Positions 1 to 10,464 of a stretch of 64,000 nt of DNA are shown here, in pieces. Within the stretch, counting starts at the first letter, position 1, and each line of letters opens with the position of its first letter. Source of the stretch: Haematococcus lacustris. Its lineage: Eukaryota; Chlorophyta; Chlorophyceae; Chlamydomonadales; Haematococcaceae. The DNA is taken from assembly GCA_030144725.1 (NCBI GenBank), contig JASKMD010000014.1, positions 4,329,370-4,393,369 on the forward strand, given 5' to 3'. Under the pieces are notes generated by a model. That model did not search any database, had not been told where the DNA came from, and saw only the letters and a list, made by a program, of their open reading frames with translations. The position numbers and the translations under genes were made by a program.

Positions 1-719
1 TCTGCTACATAATCGAGTTGAACATCAAGCCCCGATACAAGCCCCTATATTCGTCCTTCGCGTGAATAACATCCATCAATGTCTGCAAGCGCCCCATTCC
101 CGGCTGTGTTCACTGCCGGCGACATAAATGGTACATCCTCCTCAGGAGATACTGTGCAGTTGTCCACCTATGCGGCGACAATCCTCCAAGTGGTGGTCGA
201 TTTCAGGGTATATCCAAACGATTGGGAAGCACTGGTGTATAGATGCAATATGCACAGCGTCAACTTACATGTTCTGTGCAGGATGCCACTTTGGACAAGC
301 CCAGAATGAAGCTTATCGTAGCCATCATGATAACAGGCATTGACCTGGCCAACAGCCCTAACCCTCCCACAGTGGCAGTGATGGAAGCAGCAGTGCAACC
401 GTGAGCATGCATGATTCAAGACAATGCCTCAGTCAGATAGAGTCAGCCACATGTATGCATACATGCTGGATGCATGCATGCACAGGATGGTTGAAAGGGC
501 CCGCATCAAGTTCAACGGCATGAGTAAGAATGATCAGGACACGTGGGTTGCTTCCTACGTGGCGGCTACCCACCACTTCCCCGGCCTGTCAGCCGTGGGG
601 AAAGAGGGAGGTGGTGAAGTGCCACAAGGCATGGAGTGCCTCGCAGAGCTGTACCGTGTGTATGAGATGTCAAGTAGGTGCAGGCTAGGCACCCATGAGT
701 ACCCTAGGAGGCGCACAAC
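1..719 (+). other. left-edge region with possible further upstream exons
   Basis: No complete gene can be assigned here. A short open stretch at 424-690 on the plus strand (residues such as ERARIKFNGMSKNDQDTW) reads like protein and lies just ahead of the well-phased exon chain that starts near 720, so it may be an earlier exon of the same gene. I could not fix its splice sites or a start codon. The gene may begin outside the window. Confidence 0.3.
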
Positions 720-1268
720 ATGCCAAGCTTGATGGTGATTGTGAGTGCAGAGGCCCCCATCCAGCTCACACCTGAGCTGAAGAAGGCAGTGAAGGCAGTG
801 AAGTGTGTGATGGTCAGCTTGCTGAGTGGCAAGGCACTGAAGGCCAAGGCGCAACGGTCACCAAAGGTGAGTCATGTTACTCATGCAGGTGTGCAGGGGT
901 GAAGGTTGCACACTGGTCATAGTTGTGATGACTCATTGTACACCCCTATATGCAGGCGTCTTTGCAGCAGACTCGCACCCCCCCACCCCCATCCCAGACA
1001 CCCACTGTGTCACACACAGGGGTGAGTTGACCGGGTATGAAGGCACCCTTCGCCAGATTTAGTCATCAACAATTGCACTGCTGGTGTAATGCAGGTCACC
1101 CCCCCACCTGCGGTGAATGTGGTTGATGCGCAGCAGGCAGAGGGGACATCCCCAACAAAGTACAAGGATGCTGTACTAGGTATATGTTGTTGTGTGCTAC
1201 ATGCACAACTCTTAATAGCATGCCACCCAACATGTATCACATCACCTTTGCTTGCATCATGTTCACAG

Positions 1269-1763
1269 GGTCACCGGCTGCTGCATCCAAGACGAAGGTG
1301 CCCACTCCCACCCTCCCCCCTCGCATGGCCCCATCAGCTACGCCTGCCCCTAGCCTGCCTGCCTCTGCTCCTACCCCAGCCCTCGCCCCAGCCCCTCCCA
1401 AAGCCCCTGCCCCAACCCTCTCCCTGTCAAAGACCTCATCCCACCGCCCACCCTCACCACGCGTGACCCCCCTTGCCCCCACCTGCCCCCCAGCCCCACC
1501 AGCCCCTACCCTAACCAAGGCGGTGGCGCCCCCTCGCTCCCCTACCCCTCGCATGGCCCCAGCAGCTACGACTTCACGTGGCCTGCTCACCTCTGCTCCT
1601 ACCCCAGCCCCTGCCCCAGCCCCTTCCACAGTGCCATCCCAAGCCATCTCCCTGGCCAAGACCCCATCCCACCGACCACCCTCATCATCCGTCACTCCCC
1701 TTGCCACCGCCTGCCCCCCAGCCCACCCAACCCTGACCAAGGCCGCCCTTCAGTCCAAACCAG
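1269..1763 (+). repeat. proline-rich exon with internal tandem duplication
   Basis: This exon encodes a Pro/Ala/Thr/Ser-rich segment. It contains two diverged copies of a roughly 75-residue unit, each running from a PAP-rich stretch through SHRPPS to a CPP.P..TLTKA motif. The duplication lies inside coding sequence and keeps the frame. It is probably a flexible linker ahead of the protease domain. Confidence 0.6.
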
Positions 1764-2243
1764 GTATAGTCTAGGAAAGTCACTGCATGTTGGTTTAAGT
1801 AGTATGATGGTTTAGGCCTACGTAGTCCCTCACGCTTGCTGCTCATGTGGATAGGAATTGGTATGGTTGCAGGTGCCCCCAAGGGCGGTGCAACGCCTAG
1901 CGCAGGCACAAGAAAGCTGGTGAAGGTAGGAGCATGGGAGCATGGGAGCATGGGGTTGGGACTCACATCAATTATACAAGCACATACACTTGTATTAGTT
2001 CTGACTGTGTGAATGCTATTGCAGGGCGTGAACCCATACCATGTCCAAGACTCAAGGTTCTTTGACCCAACCACATATGAGCCGCAGAGTATCAACGGCA
2101 ATGCACTAGACGTGGCCATGGAGCTGATCCAAGTGAGTGGAGTAAACACCATAGATTGACGTGTTAATAGCAAGGAAGAGGAGTGTGTGCACGATGATTG
2201 AACAGAGGATGAGAGGTACCATGCATGGTGGTATGTCATTCAG

Positions 2244-2749
2244 GCTATTCGCTTCAACACAGAAGAGCGAAAGTTCTTGATCCTCCAGAGCCATGTGGGA
2301 AAGGGAATCCGGGACGATGAGCTGGCGGCGGACAGGGCGATGGACCATTACAAAGAGAGGAGCAAGATTCTGAAGAAGTTGGGCATGTCCCAGCTAAGAG
2401 ATGCAAGCGTGATCCTCATCCCCTTCAACCCCAACGACAACCGTTGGACAGTGGCAGCTGTCTACGTGGATATGCAGAAGGTCGTGTACTATGACCCCAT
2501 CGCGGTGAGTTGAACACGAAGGGGTTTTGCACTGTTATGAATGTGATCAGTGCCACGTTCTTCTGATTGCATGCAGCCCGGAACCATTCCCTTTACCTTG
2601 TGGAAGAAGCTGGAGTCTTTCCTCAAGAAGAATGTCAGGGATGGGAAGTGGCAGTCGCTGAGAGGTGCTTGCCCACCACAGGGAGATGGTTGGAGTTGTG
2701 GCGACCGCATGCTGGTGCACATTGACTACATAACCGAGCAGCGCACGAG
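2244..2749 (+). other. Ulp1/C48-like cysteine protease domain (two exons)
   Basis: Exons 2244-2504 and 2577-2749 encode the core of a SUMO-protease-like fold. The stretch DNRWTVAAVYVDMQKVVYYD aligns with the family pattern HW.L.V.......YYD, giving the catalytic Asp. Downstream, PPQGDGWSCGDRM carries the oxyanion Gln and the catalytic Cys. The expected catalytic His before Trp is Arg (CGT), a one-base change from CAT. In the C48 family this His is essential, so this copy is probably inactive as a protease, or the domain serves only for binding. Assignment rests on motif order and spacing, not on a search. Confidence 0.65.
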
Positions 2750-3289
2750 GTGAGTCCGTGCTTACAAGGTGTGAAAGAACATACCATGCAATGGCACTGC
2801 CTGGCATATGCATCACATGGCTCGTAAGGTGACCTAACCTTTGGCATGCGCTGCAGTCACTTCATTACCAAGATTGACTTTGACAACAACACTGAGAAGG
2901 GCATGATTGGGAGGCGCATGTGTTGGAAGGACGCGGTGCAGCGTCGTGAGGGGTGGCCTGGAATTGTGAGTATAGGGCCCATAGATAGCAGTTTCATGAT
3001 TGCAACACAACATGCACATGCAGGAAACATCATTTGTGAATGATGATCGTAGGTTAACGTTAGTGATGAATGGAAGGTCGCCGCTGCAGAGGAGAACAAG
3101 GTGTTGTCTAACAGATATGCGGAGATATGAGGAGTTATGACGTTTGCCCTTTACTTACCGCATGCATCATGCACACCATGCTCATCGTGCGCATCATGCA
3201 TGCATAAGGCTTCAAGCACGGTGCCTTCACCTCACACGCAGGTAAACGCATGACACTGAACAATGGCCTGCATTCATGTATAACTGCAG

Positions 3290-3388
3290 GCAGGCCGGGT
3301 GGCTAAGGGAGGTGAGGAGGCACAGCCGAGCGCGCCAGCATCACAGCAGGGACCCTTGGACCTGACTATCGGTGACAGTGATGAAGAG
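3290..3388 (+). other. exon with SUMO-interacting motif
   Basis: The exon ends in PLDLTIGDSDEE: a hydrophobic LDLTI core followed directly by an acidic, phosphorylatable DSDEE tail. This matches the classical SUMO-interacting motif type known from PIAS proteins. Lying downstream of a Ulp1-like domain in the same reading frame, it suggests SUMO or a SUMO-like modifier as the ligand. The following exon (3656-3721) is strongly basic (GEKKRTAAERDSRS) and could be a nuclear localisation segment. Confidence 0.55.
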
Positions 3389-3808
3389 GTGGGTCTAAGT
3401 ATGTGTATGGGAAACCGCACACTTCTGCATAACCATGGATAATGGACACCTACTCATTAAAACCTGATGAGCTAATCCGCATGCTTGTGCATGTAATTGT
3501 GCGTGATTGCATGATGTCCGTATGTGATATACATCAGATAATGACGTTCATGATGTGTGGTACGTCTAGCTAGTTATGAGGGATGGTGCAAGGAGCATGC
3601 TAATCATCATCAGCTAAAACATAGACCAAGAATGTGCATTGATGTGTGATTGTAGGGGACCAGTCAAGTGGGAGGAGAGAAGAAGAGGACGGCAGCAGAG
3701 AGAGACTCGAGAAGCCAAGCTGTGAGTCATCACAACATGTGGGGCAACATACTATGTTGATGATAAGCAGAACATATACAATGACAGTAACCCATGTCGT
3801 GAATTCAG

Positions 3809-3994
3809 GCCCTTGAGGAGCGTATAGCCAAGCTGGAGGCTATGCTCCCCAAGCAACATCAGCTGGACGCCATGCAGTCCAAGCTGCGTAAGCTAGACGC
3901 CCTGCAGGCCACGATAGAGAGGATGGAGGCCATGATGGAGGGACTGTTTGACCTGAAGATGCACAAATAGCAGGACAAGGCGGCGGCCGACCAG
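3809..3994 (+). other. coiled-coil exon ending beyond an in-frame TAG
   Basis: The exon encodes regular heptad-like leucine/methionine/isoleucine spacing (LEERIAKLEAMLP, then LRKLDALQATIERMEAMME), a clear short coiled coil for oligomerisation. TAG at 3968-3970 interrupts it, yet eight more sensible codons (QDKAAADQ) follow to a GT donor at 3995. The phase then joins exactly to the exon at 4171. This argues that the stop is either recent or read through. Confidence 0.55.
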
Positions 3995-4539
3995 GTTTGA
4001 CAGTGGAGCCAAAGCAGCATGCCACCATGTCATATACTTGCATTGCATAACAGGCATCATGTTTAAACTTCCATGATTACATGCCTGCAAGTCATCTATG
4101 CCTTGCACACCCTACATGCGAGTTGTGTAGATCTAACGGCACCATCATTGACCTTGTGGATTTTATGCAGGGTGAAGAGCCACCTCAGAAGAAGGGCAAG
4201 GCCAACCTGCTGTCATGGAAGAACCCCCGCTTCAGGGACGCTATCTGCAGGGTGTTCTAGCTTGGAGAGGAGGAGGAGTTCAAGGCTGAGGTCGAGGAGG
4301 AGGGCTATGCAGTGACGGTGGTTGGAGATGGCATCATGCCAATTACCAAGGAGATCTGGGCCCTGTTGACGCTGGCCATGCACTACGCTCGCATCATCTT
4401 CAAGGAGAGCGCTCTCAACCCCGATGGAACGCTGCAGATTGTACCAGGAGAGGTGAAGGGCACGACGGTGAGTACAGCAGCCTCAGATGCTAGCTAAACC
4501 GCCCGGCTAGGCTCAGGTGCTGATTTTGAGACCTTCAGT

Positions 4540-4800
4540 TTAACCCTATCCCTAACCTAACCCTAACCCTAAACCTAACCTAACCCTAACCCTAACCCTA
4601 ACCTAACCCTAACCTAACCCTAACCCTAACCCTAACCCTAACCCTAACCCTAACTCTAACCCTAACCCTAACCTAGCCCTAGCCCTAACCCAATCCCTAT
4701 CCCTATCCCTATCCCTATCCCTATCCCTGTCCCTATCCCTAGCCCTATCCCTATTCCTATTCCTACCCCTATCACTATCCCTATCCCTAACCATATCCTT
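4540..4800 (+). repeat. interstitial telomere-like (CCCTAA)n tract in an intron
   Basis: About 260 bp of CCCTAA/CCTAA hexamer and pentamer units decay rightward into CCCTAT units. The tract lies wholly inside the intron 4468-4917 of the transposon-like gene. The unit corresponds to TTAGGG, a telomere type known in several chlamydomonadalean algae. It is far from a chromosome end in this window, so it is interstitial. Confidence 0.8.
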
Positions 4801-4917
4801 AACTATTGCCTGACAAGACTATAACTAAGTCCCAAATACTTACATGTCACATCATTGGCATGCGCACATACACCATCTTAACAAGGCACATGCTTCTGGT
4901 GTGTTGCTTGCTTACAG

Positions 4918-6294
4918 GAGGTGGTGACTGAGTACGGAACAGGGCAGCGCAAACAGCTGCTCTTCACCAGCCCTCAGCATGATGGCAGCCTGGCTGACGA
5001 GGTGTCCATGGCAGGGATGCTGACCGAGGAGGCGGTGAAGACGTTCCAGGACCTGGATGACACCATCAAGGCACGCCACCTGGCTGCCAAGGTGTGGGCT
5101 CAGGCGTGCTTGAAGCGCCTGCAGGCAAGGGCCAACCAGCTGGTCTCCTCCCCCCTCCGTGGTGGCACCATCCTGTGCAACGACCCGTACAAGATGCTGG
5201 TCGACGGCAAACCCAAAGTGGCTACCGGCTTGGTGCCAGCTCAGGCACTGCATGTGGATGTGCGGCCTATGTGGTCAGATGAGGAGGAGGCTAGACAAGC
5301 AGCCCAGTTCCCACCCCAACCCCCCTTGACAGACGCACCCCAGCCAGAACCCCCCTCCTCAGCAGCATGCAGCAGCCCGGCAGCAGGTGCAGGCGCAGGT
5401 CCCAGCCAACAGTCATCCCCCAAGCAGCAGCCATCCCCCAGGCGGCAGCAATCCCCAAGCCGGCAGCAATCCCCCAGCCGGCAGCCATCCCCTAAGCAGA
5501 AGCCGCCCCCCATCCAGTGGCGTTTTATTCCAGGGCGTGATGGCATGGTGCTCATCATGGCCATGCAGCGGGTCAGCATCCTCCTCATCCCCCGCAGCCA
5601 CAAGTGGGTCCAGGTGGTGGAGCATTTCTGGAACGGTCCGGGCGAGAGCCCTGATTGCCAGGCTGCTCTTGAGGAGTACCTGCAGCAGAAGATGACAGCC
5701 CAGGAAGTGGTGCGGGTGACCTTGGAGCCAGGTCAGGTGCTGGGGATGCGTGGGTACACAATCCATGCTGGTGATGAGGGCAGGGAGGGAACAGGTTCAG
5801 TGCGGGTGCACTTCTATGCCTCCACTGGCTTTGTGTCGGACACCACCTGCTACGTTGCTGAGTTTGGCCACCATTTTGACAGCCTGTGCCAGCCCACCAC
5901 AGAGCCCAGGAACGGCAGCACCGTCAAAGTGCCGGCATGGCAGGGGGAAGCAGCAGGTGGCAAGCACGTGCCTAAGGTCCCATACAAGCCCCCAGCTCAA
6001 AAAGAAGAGGACGCCATGTGGGTGGAGGATTGGCTTAAAGTCTCAGACTTCTCAGAGGCAGGTCTGAAGCAGTTGGAGCAGCAGTGGTATGAGGCAGCAG
6101 GCGTAAGCTGGCCACCAGCAAAGCCAGAAGAGCAGGAGGCTGAGCCTGGAAAGGGTGGCAAGACCCAGCGAAAGCCAGTCGGCGGTGGTAGCAGGGGTGG
6201 TAGCAGGGGTGGTAGCAGGGGTGGTAGCAGGGGTGGGAGCAGGGGTGGTGGCAGGGGTGGGAGCAGCAAGAGAGGTCGAGAGGATTACATGTGA
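4918..6294 (+). other. C-terminal exon: DSBH (2OG-oxygenase-like) region and RGG tail
   Basis: This 459-codon exon has three parts. The first is helical. The second is a Gln/Ser/Pro-rich linker with SPSRQQ repeats. The third contains ILLIPRSHKW, LEPGQVLGMRGYTIHAG and SVRVHFYAS. That order (SH.., then a late His followed by R.HFY) resembles the beta-helix core of Fe(II)/2-oxoglutarate dioxygenase-like or cupin proteins. A clear HxD iron motif was not found, so catalysis is doubtful. The end is a run of about seven GGSRGG repeats, an RGG-type nucleic-acid-binding tail, followed by KRGREDYM and TGA at 6292-6294. Confidence 0.45.
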
Positions 6295-6377
6295 GACTTC
6301 ACGACCATGGTTGAAATGGTTGGGTTACACAGAGTATGCAAGTGTTAGGGATACACAAAGGTGACATGTCATGCAAG

Positions 6378-7106
6378 GTCCCTGCGCTCGTCCCTGCACT
6401 TGTCCCTGCAATCATCCCTGCACTCGTCCCTGCGCTAGTCCCTGCGCCCGTAATCCAAGCACTCGTCCCTGCGCTCATCCCTGCACTCGTCCCTGCGCCC
6501 GGCATCCCTGCGCTCGTCCCTGCGCTCGTCCCTGCGCTCGTCCCTGCGCTCATCCCTGCGCCCATAATCCCTGCACTCGTCCCTGCGCCCATCCCTGCGC
6601 TCATCCCTGCGCCCATCATCCCTGCGCTCGTCCCTGCGTTGATCCCTGCGCTCGTCCCTGCACTCGTCCCTGCGCTAGTCCCTGCGCCCGTAATCCCTGC
6701 ACTCGTCCCTGCGCCCATCCCTGCACTCGTCCCTGCGCCTGTCATCCCTGCACTCGTCCCTGCAATCATCCCTGCGCCCGTCCCTGCGCTCATCCCTGCA
6801 CTCGTCCCTGCGCCCAAAATCCCTGCACTCGTCCCTGTGCTCATCCCTGCACTCGTCCCTGCGCCCGTCATCCCTGCATCCGTCCCTGCACACGTCCCTG
6901 CATTTGTCCCTGCGCCCCCAAGCCATCCCTGCGTCCATCCCTGCACCCCCCCTTCCATCCCTGCGTTCGTCCCTGCGCCCCCCCCTCCATCCCTGCGTCC
7001 ATCCCTGCGTCTCCAATCCATCCCTGCGTTCGTCCCTGCACCCCCCCTTCAATCCCTGCGTTCGTCCCTGCGCCCCCCCCTCAATCCCTGCATCCGTCCC
7101 TGCGTA
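6378..7106. repeat. minisatellite of 12-15 bp units (CCCTGCGCTCGT type)
   Basis: More than fifty imperfect units of CCCTGCGCTCGT and its variants are arrayed in tandem just 3' of the transposon-like gene. The array stays open in several frames on both strands, giving VPALVPA- or CRPCAHP-like low-complexity peptides. These are compositional artefacts, not genes. Confidence 0.9.
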
Positions 7107-7875
7107 AACGCCACGGGCCGCCCAGCCTCAGCCTTTGATTTTTTTGACCTGATTTTTTTTGGGATGGATTTCTTACATCATCAGCTACCAACTGGCTAAG
7201 TTTCAGCCCATTTGGACAAGGTCGGCCAAAGCGCAGGGAAAAACGCAGGGACTAATTTGTAGGAGTGGATCCGCCGGCCACCCTCAAGACATCGCGCAGC
7301 GCAGGCGTGCTCTTGGTGCTCTACGCATAGGCGCTGCTGCCAGCCCGCGAGGTGAGGTGCACGCAGCAGTTGCCACGATTCCTACGCATCTGATGGTGCA
7401 TGAGTTTCCGAGTACACCACGGCACACCTAAATGGGTATTCCAAGCTTGAGCTGCGGCTCCGCTGAGCAGGTGAGATTTGCAGCAATCCAGCCAAAACTC
7501 AGAGAGATGTCTTATTTTTGTGCTGATTGCAAAATCAAAGACTACTCTACTCATATGCCCACAGAAGAATCAGTATTACTCTCAAAGCTCAGTGAGCCAT
7601 GGCGTGTAGGTCACCCCCGCCATTGGCCGCACCCCCATGGCTCAAGACATAACATCTAACTCATTTTTGCACGGATCAAGCCGCCGATTGGTTGGATCAA
7701 GCCACCCTCAAGACAAAAAGTGACGGTACATTTTTTCGAGCCAATTTATCAGACCTTGCGGGACCAGACCATCAGGGTGGTCCCCCCTCAGGCGCCCCCA
7801 ACATGGGGTTGGTAATATGCATCACATAATATGCATCACATGGTAATATGCATCACATTGGCACTGGCGGTTTAG

Positions 7876-7953
7876 CCCGCGTTATCTGACCATCAACGCT
7901 AGCCATTGGAGTCTTTGCTCGCGTATTGCCACATGTGCCCGCGAACAAATCAC
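7876..7953 (+). repeat. copy 1 of a dispersed repeat pair
   Basis: This segment matches 9409-9487 over about 75 bp in direct orientation, with scattered substitutions and small indels. The best shared block runs through TTGCTCGC, GCCACATGTGCCCG and GAACAAATCACAG. Its function and origin are unknown; it looks like a relic of an older mobile element or segmental copy. Confidence 0.6.
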
Positions 7954-9408
7954 AGCGGCGACATGGGTCTCTCCAAGACGGTGAGCCGCATCGCTGTGGA
8001 CCAATCTACCTAACGTAGTGAGCTGGTTGTGCAAAAATGGAATGTCCGGCTGACACCCAACGCGATGCCTGCCGGGCGTCCAGGGCACCTTGACGGGGTG
8101 TTTGGAACATATAAATGTACTCGCTTCCGCCAAATACACCATTTGGGTCGGCGCACACTAAGGTATCACCGGGTTACACCCCCCCTCCTCCACTGTGTCC
8201 TCCACTGTGTTGCACCCGCTGCACCAACAAGAAAATGGCTACATTTTATTTGTTCTTGACCCATTAGCGCATCTATTGAAACAAACCGCACAACAAACAG
8301 CTTAGGCCTCTATCTGTTTGACAACTTTGAAGTTACATCATGTTCACTAGGCAGGTTCAAGGCCACGGTATGCAACGACTAACCATGCCCGCCCCCCCTT
8401 TACCCATCATTGCAGAAGCCCACCTCATTGAGCCTGCCCACCCCCTCCCAGCCCTTCCCCTCACCCCCTCCCCAAGCACACCCCCTGCTAGCCCACCCCT
8501 CCCAACCCACCCCTCTCAGAACACCACTGTGGGGTGGCTGTTGAGCAATGCAACTTTGTACGCAGGTGGATGGCATGTAGGGGAGTATAACTCTTAGAGG
8601 AGACGAGTCCAGATTCGGTGAAGGTGTTGTGTTGTGTGACTGACTGCCTGGCCCTGGCCCTGAGATCGCCTAATGGAGTTGGGGGTCACCGACCAAAGTG
8701 AGCTTTTGGCTTAGCTGAGTATGAGCGTTTGTAACACTGTCTTAGAGGAGCTTAACCTAGTAAGTAGCATGTTGTAAGTCCAAATGGTCGAGCTGTGGCA
8801 TTGCCCTCTAGGTATGGGGGGGAGGTGGGCTCATTGCCACATTGCCTCAACTGCTTTCCGATCCGACTGCTGTTGCTCATGCGCGTGCTCGTGTAGAGCC
8901 GCCTAAGCGACGCGGGCGGTCGCAGCGATGACTGCATGCTCCGCAACGGCTTAAATTTGAATCACTAACTTTGACGCTTTGCTGTGCACGGCCTACCCAG
9001 TGTATAATTATATAAAGTGGGTGAAAGGTAGCTGGCTGGGTTAGCTACATTGTGAATCATCTAGCATAATATTTGGCGCAATGAGTGCAAAAGTACAGCC
9101 GTCCTACTACCAGGGGTAGGTTTTCTGTTAGTTGGGGGCGCCCGATCCCCCCCAACTAATATTAGTATTAGGAAAAATAGCCAGCCAACCATATTAGCTC
9201 ATATTAGCTCCCGATCCATGTCGCACCTTCGTTCGTTTCCTAGCGCGATGGCCGCGACTGGCGGCGCTGCGACACCTGCGCCCCTAGTTAATGATGCGCC
9301 GTCGGAGGCCGCCTTCTGGACTCATGGGGCCTCAACATGGGTCTCAGTGCTCTCTCAATACCGCATCGTTTCCGATAGCGTTTATCACATTGGAAGCTGT
9401 ACAACAAT

Positions 9409-9487
9409 GCGCGTTGTGTGATCACCAGCGCAAGCCATTGCATTCTTTGCTCGCATACTGCCACATGTGCCCGTGAACAAATCACAG
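9409..9487 (+). repeat. copy 2 of a dispersed repeat pair
   Basis: Direct partner of 7876-7953. The flanks diverge beyond about 75 bp, apart from a weakly shared CATGGGTCTC nearby. No coding potential was recognised. Confidence 0.6.
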
Positions 9488-9962
9488 GTGCCCCATGTGA
9501 CCGCGAACAAACCCCTGCGCACTTGGACGGGGTGGCAAATGGAATGACAAATGGAATGATGCAGCGTTAAACATGAGCAGCTGGGAGTGGCTCAGTGCCG
9601 CAGTGACCGGTAGGGCGCGACCGTTATATTAACACCTGAGGTTTTTGACCCTAACACGATCTTAACACAACCTTAACACATCCTTGACAACTTTAGCCTC
9701 CACCCTGGGAGTTTAAGCAAGCCAAACACAGGAAGTATAGTACACCTGATGCAAAACCAAGAATCTGAGTCACCCTTCGCGCTGGTTGGCAAAGCGGTTG
9801 TTGTGAGGCAATGGTAGGTGATGCCCTAACCTACCCTGGTACACAAGGTAAGCAAAACAGGCGGGGCTGGCGGTGAGGCACCTCCACGCGGTGGCCCAGG
9901 TAACAATCCGCGTTGCCTTCTGTCGCACGGATTGGCTAAGCTACCTCACCACCGCACCCAGC

Positions 9963-9972
9963 GGTATATAAA
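9963..9972 (+). promoter_or_regulatory. TATA-box-like site
   Basis: GGTATATAAATTGGG is a good TATA-box match in otherwise GC-rich DNA. The following 450 bp contain an open stretch (10019-10414) with no recognisable product, so the promoter may belong to a decayed element. Confidence 0.3.
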
Positions 9973-10372
9973 TTGGGATGCAACGGGACAGCCTTCCCAG
10001 GCTTGAACGGGCACCGCTTTGTCCAACGGAATACAAATGAGGTCCGGGTGCCGCACACGACCGCTGCGGGTCATCGAGCTGTTGTGGAGTTGCTGGCGTC
10101 GTCAAGGAGGGAGCAGAGCTACCTCAACGCGGGACGGGCTGACAGCTGAAGTTTGGACTTTTGGAGCCTGGACTTTAGCTTTTAGTGCGACATCCGGCGG
10201 ACAAGGCTGGAATTGCTCTCGTCAACGAGGAGAAGAGATAGGTCCAGCTGCCGAGTGCACAAGCCTTTGCTCCTCTCATGCCTCTTTGTTTGCCTTGGGT
10301 GCTAGCTGTGGTCTGTGGTTACAGTTAGGGCAGCTTGGTGGGGACATGTCCAGCCTGTGTCCAACGTTTGGA

Positions 10373-10459
10373 GGTGGGAGCAGGCCGCGCCACAGGCGGA
10401 AGCTCCTTCCTTAATGCACGCCTGTGTGTACCGGAGTAGTTTTCTTTTCTTTCTTTTTT
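10373..10459 (+). repeat. dispersed repeat, copy A (host of the LTR insertion)
   Basis: The sequence from GGTGGGAGCAGGCC through GGAAGCTCCTTCCTTAATG and CACGCCTGT to a TTTC-rich tail matches 24213-24310, with substitutions. The LTR retrotransposon at 10465 is inserted in its pyrimidine tail. Confidence 0.6.
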
Positions 10460-10464
10460 CTTTC
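10460..10464. repeat. target-site duplication, left
   Basis: CTTTC lies directly before the LTR and is repeated directly after the other LTR at 16863-16867. A 5-bp duplication is normal for Ty3/Gypsy elements. Confidence 0.9.

Larger units (their letters stand above)
720..6294 (+). pseudogene. multi-exon transposon-like gene: Pro-rich / Ulp1-like protease / SIM / coiled coil / DSBH-like / RGG
   Basis: Fifteen successive exons join in one consistent frame with GT-AG introns: about 720-866, 956-1021, 1095-1179, 1269-1763, 1873-1925, 2025-2132, 2244-2504, 2577-2749, 2857-2965, 3053-3100, 3290-3388, 3656-3721, 3809-3994, 4171-4467 and 4918-6294 (TGA). The first exon's left edge is uncertain. The predicted protein carries, in order, a proline-rich region, an Ulp1/C48-like protease, a SUMO-interacting motif, a coiled coil, a helical acidic segment and a C-terminal DSBH-like domain with an RGG tail. 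Two in-frame TAG codons (3968-3970 and 4258-4260) break it; each differs from a Gln CAG codon by one C-to-T change. Ulp1-type proteases often occur in eukaryotic DNA transposons, so a mobile-element origin is likely, but no transposase or terminal repeats were recognised. Alternatives are two adjacent genes, or stop-codon readthrough. Confidence 0.6.
7107..10464. other. gene-free, repeat-derived stretch
   Basis: No convincing coding region was seen. The stretch holds a pair of related segments at 7876-7953 and 9409-9487 (sharing TTTGCTCGC..T.TGCCACATGTGCCC), a Pro-rich compositional ORF near 8400-8590, and TATA-like sites at about 9008 and 9965. A pyrimidine-rich tail at 10440-10464 is where the LTR element inserted. 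Confidence 0.5.

Noticed and set aside
1..6294. Reassigned genetic code with TAG as Gln (known in some ulvophycean algae)
   Set aside because: NOB1, TECR and the element ORFs in the same window terminate with TAG, so the two internal TAGs are better explained by mutation or readthrough.
6336..7199. Long ORFs (VPALVPA.. / CRPCAHP..) on both strands
   Set aside because: They arise from the 12-15 bp minisatellite, are open in several frames on both strands and have no flanking gene structure.
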